Shown: positions 1 through 5,191, numbered from the stretch's first letter. The stretch: DNA of 5,191 nucleotides from Alphaproteobacteria bacterium (GCA_017307315.1 JAFKFF010000019.1:835-6025); one strand, 5' to 3'. Notes: generated from the sequence alone by a model not told the origin. Numbers and translations: made by a program.

Positions 1-787
1 TGGCGTCGACCACCGCCTCGTAAGCCTCAGGAACCGGATCGTAGTCGCGGTCCAGCATGGCGGGAGCAGTGAAAAGCGACAGATGTTCGCCGCGCTTGAT
101 CAGGAGGCGGTCCAGCAACACATCGTCCAGCCGCTCCGGCGCCGAAAGCGCATCGGCGATGCCCTGCCCGGCCTCATCGTTGAAATCCAGGCCCACCGTG
201 CCGAAGGGCAGGTCGAAATCCACGATGGTGGTGTTGATGGCGAGTTCCTCGGCGATATACCAGCCCACATTGTGGGCGATGGTGGAGGCGCCTGCGCCGC
301 CGCGGGCGCCGACGAAGGCGATGACCTTGCCCACCGGCTTGGCCGCGGGATCGAGGTAGAGGCCGGAAATCACTTCAATCACTTGCAGCGGCGAAACCGG
401 CGCCACCAGATATTCCGAAGCGCCGCGGCGCATCAGGTCGCGGTAAAGTTCCACATCGTTGACCCGGCCGATCACGACCACCTTGGTGGCGGGATCGCAG
501 ACTTCCGCCAGCCGGTCGAGCTCGTCCAAGGCCGCCTGGCCGCTCAACCGCGTTTCCACGATCAAGAGATTGGGCGTGACCTGGCCATGATAGAACTCGA
601 TGGCGGCGGCGATGCCGCCCAGCTGGACCGTCAGATGGGCCTTGGCCAGCCGGCGGTCGGCGCCCGCGCGCTGGAGCGCGGCGCCGGAATCGGGAAACTC
701 GCAAAAGGCATGGATGGAAATGCGCGGCACCGGCCGCTCTTGCGGCGTGGCGCCAAACGTTTCCGCAGACATGTCGTCCTTCGGCAT
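1..787 (-). CDS. cpaE: CpaE/TadZ-like pilus localisation ATPase, C-terminus cut by window edge
   Basis: This gene encodes the MinD/ParA-superfamily protein that positions the Tad pilus machine, usually at a cell pole. Only the first 262 codons are present, with no stop before the left edge. Residues about 22-140 look like an atypical receiver domain: the strand that normally carries the phospho-acceptor reads NLLIVET (73-79), with Glu where Asp is expected. Residues 154-169 are a beta strand plus a P-loop, GARGGAGAST (160-169). Residues 190-203 (DFDLPFGTVGLDFN) match the MinD/TadZ switch region. The P-loop has Ala at the usual catalytic Lys and Arg at the deviant signature Lys, a divergence known in CpaE/TadZ proteins. 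The ATG at 787 is chosen because AGGA lies 6 bases upstream; Met6 is the alternative. It starts 11 bases after cpaD, so it is probably cotranscribed. The family call is secure. Confidence 0.95.
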   Translation of the reverse strand, partial: MPKDDMSAETFGATPQERPVPRISIHAFCEFPDSGAALQRAGADRRLAKAHLTVQLGGIAAAIEFYHGQVTPNLLIVETRLSGQAALDELDRLAEVCDPATKVVVIGRVNDVELYRDLMRRGASEYLVAPVSPLQVIEVISGLYLDPAAKPVGKVIAFVGARGGAGASTIAHNVGWYIAEELAINTTIVDFDLPFGTVGLDFNDEAGQGIADALSAPERLDDVLLDRLLIKRGEHLSLFTAPAMLDRDYDPVPEAYEAVVDA

Positions 788-798
788 CTTACGTCCTG

Positions 799-1470
799 TC
801 AGTTGCCAACATCGCTGATGGTGGATTTCTGGTCGGCGGACTTTTCGGCCGCCGTCGCTTTTCCGGCCTCGTAATTGCCGATGACGGCGCGGCGGCGGGC
901 CGCATTGCCGCCGTCCATCGGACGCGGTCCCAACAGATCGCGCGGATCCGAGACCATGGCGGCGATATTGTGCTGGGTGGCGCAGCCGAAATTGGCGGCG
1001 GTCCTGTTGTCGGCGGTGAAGGCGAGATTCTCGCTCCAGTCGCCGCAAGCGGCGGTATGCGCCTGGTAGCTGATATAGTTGAGCTCGACCCTGGAATCGC
1101 CGGCCGCATCGCGCGTGGCGACCAGGATGCGGTCGCGGCTGACGCCCATCTCGTTGATCTGGGTGGCCAGAGAGGTGGCGATCTGCTCCATGCCGGGGCC
1201 GCCCGGCACGCTGATGGCGATCTTGCCGTTGCCGTGCAGGCGATAGTCGGAAATGAAATTGTCCAGCTTGGAGGCGTCCGCGGGATCGAGATTGCCGCCG
1301 GCATAGGAAAGTTTCACCGATTGATAGCTCGGCTCGACCAGGAGCGGGTGGTTGACGGCGGGGTCGTCGAAATTGTCCGCATCCTTGGTGAAGGGCACGG
1401 TGCAGCTTCCCGCCGCAAGCACGGCGGCCAGGCAGAGGCCGCGGAACAGATTCTGTGTCATCTCGCGCAT
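799..1470 (-). CDS. cpaD: CpaD-family pilus assembly lipoprotein
   Basis: CpaD is a Tad pilus biogenesis protein of the cell envelope that works with the CpaC secretin. The 223-residue product begins with a short positive stretch, a hydrophobic segment (residues 11-20) and AGSC ending at Cys23. This is a plausible though imperfect lipobox, so outer-membrane lipoprotein export is inferred. The family signature is in the C-terminal half: CGDW (142-145), then FGC (161-163), then HNIAAMVSDPRDLLGP (167-182) and a final YEAG (200-203). The Cys142/Cys163 pair is typical of the family and could form a disulfide in the periplasm. The start at 1470 is supported by a perfect AGGAGG 5 bases upstream; Met4 is a less likely alternative. 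The gene lies 9 bases after cpaC and 11 bases before cpaE. The last 20 or so residues are polar and low in complexity. Confidence 0.93.
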   Translation of the reverse strand: MREMTQNLFRGLCLAAVLAAGSCTVPFTKDADNFDDPAVNHPLLVEPSYQSVKLSYAGGNLDPADASKLDNFISDYRLHGNGKIAISVPGGPGMEQIATSLATQINEMGVSRDRILVATRDAAGDSRVELNYISYQAHTAACGDWSENLAFTADNRTAANFGCATQHNIAAMVSDPRDLLGPRPMDGGNAARRRAVIGNYEAGKATAAEKSADQKSTISDVGN

Positions 1471-1475
1471 GATTG

Positions 1476-1481
1476 CCTCCT
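1476..1481 (-). promoter_or_regulatory. cpaD ribosome binding site overlapping the cpaC stop codon
   Basis: The minus strand reads AGGAGG, 5 bases before the cpaD ATG. The first two bases of this site are the last two bases of the cpaC TAG stop codon. Ribosomes finishing cpaC therefore stop on the site that recruits initiation for cpaD. This supports translational coupling (inference) and fixes the cpaD start. Confidence 0.85.
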
Positions 1482-3003
1482 AGCGCACGACGAAACCGAC
1501 CGGAGCGGCGGCCTGGGGCGTGAGCGGCTTGTCGCTTTTCTTGTAGACCGTGTTCAGGCGGCCCAGGAGAAGCGCTTCCGGATCGGTCGGAGTGATGTAG
1601 CCGTCGCTGGGCGTCGCCAGCTGCGCCTCCGCCACCGGATTGACCAGATAGGCGGTGATCATCACCACCAGTTCGGTCTCGGAATTCTGGAAGTCGCGGC
1701 TGCGGAACAGCGCGCCCAGGACGGGAAGATCCTTGACCCCCGGGAACGCATCGATCTGCTGCTTGGTGGTGTGCTGCATCAACCCGGCGATGGCGAAGCT
1801 GCCGCCGGAGGGCAGTTCGACCGTGGTCTCGGCGCGGCGCACATTCAGCGCCGGGATGGTGACCGCGGTTCCATTGCCGTTGACGCCGGAGAGCGTGAAG
1901 GCGCCGGTGTTGGTGAGCTCGCTGACTTCGGTGGAAACCTGAAGACTGATGCGGCCGCTCGACATCACCACCGGGGTGAAGGCCAGGCCGACGCCGAACT
2001 GCTTGAATTGAATGGAGACGTTGCCCTGCTGGTCGCGGCCGGCCGGAACCGGGAATTCGCCGCCGGCCAGGAATTTGGCGGTTTCGCCGGACACCGCGGT
2101 GAGATTGGGTTCGGCCAAAGTGTGCAGAAGACCGACCGTCTCCAGGGCCTTCAAGGCGCCTTGGACGTTATTCTGGACGTTGCAGATGCCGCCGCCTTGC
2201 AGGGCGCCAAAGGGGTTGAGCGCGGTGGATGTCGGACTGCAAACCTGCCCGACCTGGCCACCCGACAGGTCCGACAGCGCATTGCCCATCAAGCCGAAGG
2301 GATTGGAAGTGGAGAGGGCCAGCGGCGTGCCGTTGATGACTTTCACGCCCGACAGGTTGATGCCGAACTGCTTGGCGATCTGGCGCTGCATTTCCGAGAT
2401 ATGGACCTTGAGCATCACCTGCTCGCCATCGGAAATCGACAGCATATTGACGATCTTCTTGGGATCGCCGGCGAAGCTGGCCGCCAGATCGGCGGCGCGG
2501 GTGGCCTCGAGCGCGCTGGCGACCCGTCCGGTCAGGACGATATTGTCATTCAAGGCCGCAACCTTGATCGCCGAATTGGGAAGATTGGTTTTGATCATCG
2601 CCGCCAGATCGGCGACGTCCTTCTCCACCCGGATGTCGAGCGACAGGACCTGGCGCCCTTGGCCATCAAAAAAGAAGGCGTTGGTCTGACCGGTCTTGGT
2701 GCCCAGCAGGAAGATGCGCCGCGGCGTCTTGATGATGGCGTCGGCGATATCCGGGCTGGAAACCAGGACGTCCTTGGCATCGTTGCTCAATTCGACGATG
2801 GCGGCCTTGTTCAACCCCAGGGTCAGATGCTGGTTCACCGGCTGGCCGTTTCCGGTCTCGATCCGGACGACGCGGGCGTCGCTTTCAGAAGGCAGCGCCT
2901 TGTCGGAAACGGCAGGCCGGGTCAGCGCCTGGGCCGGGACGAAGGCGGCGGCCAGCGGGAGCGCCGCGAACGCAAGCGCGGAAGCCTTGATGGCAATTCT
3001 CAC
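1480..3003 (-). CDS. cpaC: CpaC/RcpA outer-membrane secretin of the Tad pilus
   Basis: The 507-residue product is a type II/III secretin-family protein that forms the outer-membrane channel through which the Flp pilus passes. A Sec signal peptide covers about residues 1-26, with a likely cut after AQA. Residues about 58-128 form the pilus/secretin N-terminal domain (T2SS-T3SS_pil_N type), including SSPDIADAII (82-91). Residues about 135-200 resemble a BON domain, with the core NIVLTGRVASALEA. The secretin domain follows, with LAEPNLTAVSGETAKFLAGG (296-315), EFPVPAG, the segment around 393-410 (TTVELPSGGSFAIAGLMQ) and the C-terminal LPVLGALFRSRDFQ (426-439) with ELVVMITAYLVNP (444-456). The start codon is GTG at 3003, overlapping the cpaB stop as GTGA, with GGAGG 9 bases upstream. 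The protein looks full length and intact. Two cysteines, 255 and 274, flank a loop just before the conserved secretin core. Confidence 0.97.
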   Translation of the reverse strand: MRIAIKASALAFAALPLAAAFVPAQALTRPAVSDKALPSESDARVVRIETGNGQPVNQHLTLGLNKAAIVELSNDAKDVLVSSPDIADAIIKTPRRIFLLGTKTGQTNAFFFDGQGRQVLSLDIRVEKDVADLAAMIKTNLPNSAIKVAALNDNIVLTGRVASALEATRAADLAASFAGDPKKIVNMLSISDGEQVMLKVHISEMQRQIAKQFGINLSGVKVINGTPLALSTSNPFGLMGNALSDLSGGQVGQVCSPTSTALNPFGALQGGGICNVQNNVQGALKALETVGLLHTLAEPNLTAVSGETAKFLAGGEFPVPAGRDQQGNVSIQFKQFGVGLAFTPVVMSSGRISLQVSTEVSELTNTGAFTLSGVNGNGTAVTIPALNVRRAETTVELPSGGSFAIAGLMQHTTKQQIDAFPGVKDLPVLGALFRSRDFQNSETELVVMITAYLVNPVAEAQLATPSDGYITPTDPEALLLGRLNTVYKKSDKPLTPQAAAPVGFVVR

Positions 3004-3711
3004 TGGGGCTTTCCTCCCTGAACCACTGTGGCGGCCTCGCGGCTGATGCCATAGCGAATGATCGCGACCTGATCGCCGGCCTCGCCATCACCGGATCGGC
3101 GCGCTACCGGTCCATTGTCGGCCGTCGCCGTATCGGCATTCGCCAGCGGACGCAGCGCCAGCGACAATGTTCCCTGGCTCTCCGCTTTGGCGACCAGTTC
3201 AGCCTGGGCCGGCGACACTTCCAAGGTCGCGGTCTTGCCGATCACGGTCTTGGTGTCCTTGTCCTGCTTGAAGGTCTGGTCCACCGCCAGCACGCGAACA
3301 TCGGTGAGGATGGTGTTGACGTTGGAGCGATTGCCGTCGGTCTTGCGCGTCTGGATCAGATCAACCCTGTCGTTGGGCAGGATGAAGCCGCCGGCGGAGG
3401 AATCCGGATTGATGGCGATGGAAATGGCCCGCATGCCCGGATTGAGCATCGCCGCCATCAACGTCCTGAGTGATGAAGCTGGCGTCGACCGAAGAGGACG
3501 GCCATTTCTGCCAGCGGACCTGATCGGCGGCGAGCGCCTGACCGGGCTGCAAATTGGCGCTGGCAACCAAGACATCGCTCATCGGCATCTGCGGCGCGAC
3601 TCGAGCTTCGACATTCGGCGTTCCGCCGCCCATCATGCCGCGCGCCAGAAGCGCGGCTACGATCGCCATGACGCCCGCCACGCCGAGCACGATGAGACGC
3701 TTGGTGTTCAT
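3000..3711 (-). pseudogene. cpaB: CpaB/RcpC pilus assembly protein, frameshifted with an internal deletion
   Basis: CpaB is an inner-membrane-anchored periplasmic protein of the Tad pilus, thought to interact with the CpaC secretin. Here it is split between two frames. The N-terminal frame starts at ATG 3711 (GGGGAG 9 bases upstream) with a membrane anchor at residues 5-23 (LIVLGVAGVMAIVAALL) and the start of a SAF-like domain (MSDVLVASANLQPGQAL, 44-60; then VRWQKWPSSSVDASFI, 65-80). Near 3459-3465 the coding signal moves to the +1 frame. That frame continues with MAAMLNPGMRAISI, GGFILPNDRVDLIQ and the RcpC-type TLEVSPAQAELVAKAESQGT, ending at 3000. The original frame runs into a stop at 3361-3363. 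Intact relatives carry roughly 35-40 more residues between these blocks, the second half of the SAF region (VVR-P-GEP type). The data therefore fit an out-of-frame deletion, not a single-base error. Neighbours are intact, so an assembly error remains possible. Confidence 0.85.
3013..3017 (-). promoter_or_regulatory. cpaC ribosome binding site inside the end of cpaB
   Basis: The minus strand reads GGAGG within the last codons of cpaB, 9 bases before the cpaC GTG. The start overlaps the cpaB TGA as GTGA. This decides in favour of the GTG start, which gives a complete signal peptide, and implies coupling of cpaC translation to ribosomes that reach the end of the cpaB C-terminal frame. Confidence 0.75.
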
Positions 3712-3753
3712 GAAATCCAGCTCCCCTTTGAGACGGAGTTGATCACGAACCAC

Positions 3754-3768
3754 TTAGAATTTGCTTAA
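3754..3768 (-). promoter_or_regulatory. Degenerate CtrA-like site upstream of cpaB
   Basis: The minus strand reads TTAA, seven bases, then CTAA. This is seven of eight matches to the CtrA consensus TTAA-N7-TTAA. It lies 43-57 bases upstream of the cpaB start, in the 95-base gap after cpaA. It could mark a separate promoter for cpaB onward, but a near match of this length in an A/T-richer spacer may be chance. Confidence 0.3.
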
Positions 3769-3806
3769 CGTATCGCTGACGAACTTCGCGATCGCCGCGC
3801 TGGATT

Positions 3807-4316
3807 TCAGCCGGCCGCGACGAGGCGCAGGATCTCGGCCTGCGGCAGGATCATGAAGGCGCCGGCTGCCAGCGCCACGCCATAAGGCACGCCCGACCGC
3901 GTATCGTGAAGCTTGAGAAGCCAGCCCTGCCGCGCCAATCCCGCGGGCAGCGGAAGCTGGCGCATGCCCAGCAGCAGCAAGGTGAGAAGGCCGCCCAGAA
4001 TGGTGGCGATCAAGGTGTAAGCCACCAGATCATGAAGGCCCAGCCACAAGCCAATGCCGGCATAGAGTTTGGCATCGCCACCGCCAATGAAATTGCGAGC
4101 GAACATGGTAAAGCCGATGATAAGAGCGATCAGTCCGGCCAGGACATGCTGGCCGAACGCACCGAGCGGCATGCCCAATATCAGCGCGAACGGAAGAAAG
4201 AGCACCGCCATCGTCCCGGTCAGACTGTTGGGGATGGTGAAGCTCGCAATATCCCATGCCGCAGCCGCGATCAGCAGCGCGGGCAGAAGCATCAGCAGGA
4301 AAAATTGCGCAACCAT
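3807..4316 (-). CDS. cpaA: CpaA/TadV-like prepilin peptidase (A24 family)
   Basis: This is the inner-membrane aspartyl protease that cuts the leader from Flp prepilin, and often from Tad pseudopilins, before assembly. The 169-residue product is almost entirely hydrophobic, with about five or six membrane segments. It lacks the N-terminal methylase domain of the large type IV prepilin peptidases, as expected for the short CpaA/TadV type. The two catalytic aspartates are visible: Asp22 in WDIASFTIPN (21-30) and Asp81 in the GxGD motif GGGDAK (78-83). The C-terminal GVPYGVALAAGA (142-153) is also a family hallmark. The start at 4316 has only a weak ribosome site (CGGA, 5 bases upstream). It follows flp by 64 bases, separated by a strong hairpin, so its expression is probably lower than that of the pilin. 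The call is secure. Confidence 0.96.
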   Translation of the reverse strand: MVAQFFLLMLLPALLIAAAAWDIASFTIPNSLTGTMAVLFLPFALILGMPLGAFGQHVLAGLIALIIGFTMFARNFIGGGDAKLYAGIGLWLGLHDLVAYTLIATILGGLLTLLLLGMRQLPLPAGLARQGWLLKLHDTRSGVPYGVALAAGAFMILPQAEILRLVAAG

Positions 4317-4334
4317 GAAAATCCGGAAGACGAA

Positions 4335-4356
4335 CGGCCGCCCTTTCGGGCGGCCG
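4335..4356 (-). terminator. GC-rich hairpin between flp and cpaA, likely terminator or attenuator
   Basis: On the minus strand a perfect 9-base-pair stem (CGGCCGCCC with GGGCGGCCG) closes a GAAA tetraloop, a very stable GNRA fold. An outer G-U and A-U pair could extend it to 11. Downstream bases are T-rich but not a clean run (TTCGTCTTCC, later GATTTTC), so termination may be partial. It lies 25 bases after the flp stop and 19 bases before the cpaA start. It may alternatively or additionally protect the 3' end of flp mRNA. Confidence 0.7.
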
Positions 4357-4380
4357 CTTTGATACTCGCCTGCGAACCCC

Positions 4381-4545
4381 TTACTTCAGACCGGACGCGA
4401 CTTTTTCGAACTTGGTGTTCAGGCTCGTGCCGATGTTGGTCAACACGGTGATGATGACAACGGCGATAAGGGCGGCGATCAGACCATATTCGATGGCCGT
4501 GGCGCCGGACTCATCGCGCACAAAACGCGAAATCAGCTTGTTCAT
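4381..4545 (-). CDS. flp: Flp-family type IVb major pilin
   Basis: This gene encodes the small prepilin that polymerises into the Flp pilus; Caulobacter calls it pilA. The 54-residue product has the type IVb pattern: a short positively charged leader (MNKLISRFVRDESG), cleavage predicted between Gly14 and Ala15, and mature sequence ATAIEYGLIAALIAV. Glu19 is at mature position 5 and Tyr20 beside it gives the Flp EY signature. One hydrophobic helix follows, then a short polar tail ending at Lys54. The mature pilin is 40 residues, normal for the family. The frame is open further upstream, but the ATG at 4545 is chosen because it gives the correct leader length and has GGAG 6 bases upstream. It heads the cpa cluster, with a CtrA-type site about 90-104 bases upstream and a hairpin just downstream. 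Confidence 0.96.
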   Translation of the reverse strand: MNKLISRFVRDESGATAIEYGLIAALIAVVIITVLTNIGTSLNTKFEKVASGLK

Positions 4546-4634
4546 ACGTCTCTCCGAATTTAGTGACACCCTAGCATCCCAACCCTGACGAAAGCTCGCC
4601 CCAGCAGGACCGGGTGGAGAATAGGGGGAGGCGT

Positions 4635-4649
4635 TTAATTTCCGCTTAA
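4635..4649 (-). promoter_or_regulatory. CtrA-type binding site TTAA-N7-TTAA upstream of flp
   Basis: The sequence is TTAA, exactly seven bases (TTTCCGC on the plus strand), then TTAA: a perfect match to both half-sites of the alphaproteobacterial CtrA consensus. It lies 90-104 bases upstream of the flp start codon and about 210-220 bases upstream of the divergent gene, so flp is the more likely target. CtrA is known to activate pilA in Caulobacter, which makes the position meaningful. The site is symmetric, so strand is assigned by target. Confidence 0.7.
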
Positions 4650-4718
4650 TCGCGAGAGAACCTGATGGAGCCTTCTGTTTCACTTAGGTACGGAAAAGGG
4701 CGGTTGCGCACGATGCGA

Positions 4719-4764
4719 CGGTTAAAAACCGCAATTGGTTTACCAAGCCGGATATTTCTTCCGG
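4719..4764. repeat. Three consecutive short inverted repeats
   Basis: Three small perfect dyads stand in a row: CGGTT-AAA-AACCG (4719-4731), TTGGT-TT-ACCAA (4735-4746) and CCGGA-N7-TCCGG (4748-4764). Each has 5-base arms. They sit between the CtrA-type site and the plus-strand gene. Possible roles are operators or a structured leader; no regulator can be named. Confidence 0.5.
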
Positions 4765-4791
4765 TCGCGCCTGGAACCCGACGCTCTTTGC

Positions 4792-4805
4792 AAAGCTTAA
4801 AGCTT
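4792..4805 (+). repeat. Tandem heptamer AAAGCTT x2 with nearby TTAA pair
   Basis: AAAGCTT occurs twice in direct succession, and each copy contains the palindrome AAGCTT. A TTAA within it (4797-4800) is followed by a second TTAA at 4809-4812 with eight intervening bases, one more than the CtrA consensus. It lies about 50-65 bases upstream of the plus-strand start, in the position expected for a promoter or operator. Confidence 0.45.
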
Positions 4806-4857
4806 CTCTTAAGCCCGCTACGCTAAGTTGGCCGCGAAACTCTTCGGGAACGCCGCC

Positions 4858-5191
4858 ATGCGCCGCACCCTTCTGATTGCCGCAGGGCTTCTTGCGACCG
4901 CGCCCGCCCATGCCGCCGGCGTTTCCGTGGCCATGGACGAAGTGCGCACCATCACCTTCCCGAAATCGGTGACCACCGTCTATGTCGGCAATCCTGCGAT
5001 CGCCGACATCAACATGATCGACTCCCGGCACGCCTTCATTCTGGGAAAAGGCTATGGCAACACCAACATGGTGGCGCTCGACCAGGACGGAAAGCAAGTC
5101 TCCAACACCCATATCAGCGTTCTCGCCCGCCGGGATGCGAGCCTGACCTTGCAGCGCGGCGCCAGCCGCGTGACCTATAGCTGCACTGCCG
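4858..5191 (+). CDS. Exported pilus-assembly N-terminal-domain protein, C-terminus cut by window edge
   Basis: The first 111 codons of a divergent gene are present and run off the right edge. Residues 1-19 are a Sec signal peptide (MRRTLLIAAGLL, with a likely cut after APAHA). Residues about 22-90 are a T2SS-T3SS_pil_N type domain, as found at the N-terminus of CpaC/RcpA secretins: VTTVYVGNPAIADINMID (38-55), AFILGKGYGNTNMVALD (59-75), then DGKQV. A polar segment with Cys109 (TYSCT) follows. Alphaproteobacterial proteins of this kind are short periplasmic proteins with no secretin domain, so the missing part is probably small, but this cannot be seen. The ATG at 4858 gives a proper signal peptide; the ribosome site is weak (GGGAA about 8 bases upstream). 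A role as a Tad accessory factor is inferred from domain and location. A complete secretin cannot be excluded. Confidence 0.85.
   Translation, partial: MRRTLLIAAGLLATAPAHAAGVSVAMDEVRTITFPKSVTTVYVGNPAIADINMIDSRHAFILGKGYGNTNMVALDQDGKQVSNTHISVLARRDASLTLQRGASRVTYSCTA

Larger units (their letters stand above)
4546..4857. other. Divergent intergenic region between flp and the plus-strand gene
   Basis: This 312-base stretch has no convincing coding sequence. It is locally more A/T-rich than the genes and must hold the promoters of flp (leftward) and of the exported-protein gene (rightward). I see a perfect CtrA-type site near the flp side, three short dyads in the middle and a tandem heptamer near the plus-strand gene. 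I cannot assign a clear -35/-10 pair for either direction. GCTA-type elements near 4818-4825 (plus) and 4570-4574 (minus) are only suggestive. Confidence 0.8.

Noticed and set aside
83..874. A 263-residue plus-strand open frame
   Set aside because: It is antisense to cpaE and the end of cpaD, with no recognisable domain, and is explained by GC-rich codon use on the other strand.
970..3021. A 683-residue plus-strand open frame
   Set aside because: It lies antisense over cpaC and most of cpaD, which have clear family motifs. The product is a low-complexity Arg/Gly/Asp/His-rich sequence typical of the reverse frame of GC-rich genes.
3456..3470. Programmed +1 frameshift joining the two halves of cpaB
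   Set aside because: There is no slippery run, no stop codon at the shift and no obvious stimulatory structure. Conserved CpaB sequence is also missing at the junction, which recoding would not explain.
3769..3806. Weak hairpin (ATCGC/GCGAT) after cpaA as a terminator
   Set aside because: The stem is only five pairs with an 11-base loop and no T run, so it is too weak to call.
4546..4683. Extension of the flp frame upstream to 100 residues
   Set aside because: The extension would put the prepilin leader inside the protein, overlap the CtrA-type site and have no family match. The ATG at 4545 has a good ribosome site.
4684..5112. A 142-residue minus-strand open frame upstream of flp
   Set aside because: It is antisense to the plus-strand exported protein, which has a signal peptide and a recognisable domain. 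It also spans the divergent promoter region.
1..5191. CRISPR arrays, tRNA or rRNA genes, insertion sequences
   Set aside because: I found no spaced direct repeats, cloverleaf-like segments, transposase motifs or terminal inverted repeats. The window is explained by the tad locus and one divergent gene.

Overview
The window is most of a Flp/Tad (Cpa) pilus locus from a GC-rich alphaproteobacterium. Gene order, protein families and a perfect CtrA-type site (TTAA-N7-TTAA) upstream of the pilin gene point to a Caulobacter-like or related lineage with CtrA control. The genus cannot be fixed from this sequence.

The minus strand, read right to left, carries flp (major pilin, 4545-4381), cpaA (prepilin peptidase, 4316-3807), cpaB (3711-3000), cpaC (secretin, 3003-1480), cpaD (1470-799) and cpaE (787 to the left edge, incomplete). 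The order flp-cpaA-cpaB-cpaC-cpaD-cpaE is the canonical tad order. cpaB to cpaE are tightly packed, with a 4-base overlap, a 9-base gap and an 11-base gap, so they look like one translationally coupled unit. A strong GNRA-loop hairpin sits between flp and cpaA. It could let pilin transcript accumulate far above transcript for the machinery.

The plus strand carries one divergent gene (4858 to the right edge, incomplete). It encodes an exported protein with the pilus/secretin N-terminal domain (T2SS-T3SS_pil_N type) that is also present in CpaC. The 312-base divergent region (4546-4857) holds the CtrA-type site, three consecutive small inverted repeats and a HindIII-like tandem heptamer.

The genes would work together as follows. 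CpaA cleaves the Flp prepilin, CpaC forms the outer-membrane pore, CpaD is its lipoprotein partner, CpaB is a membrane-anchored periplasmic component linked to the secretin, and CpaE places the machine at the pole. The ATPase and platform genes (cpaF, tadB, tadC) would be expected beyond the left edge.

The main anomaly is cpaB. Its N- and C-terminal halves are in different frames, and the second half of its SAF-type region appears to be missing, while every neighbouring gene is intact. This looks like an out-of-frame internal deletion, either natural or an assembly error. I see no wholly new system here; the points of interest are the broken cpaB and the regulatory architecture.
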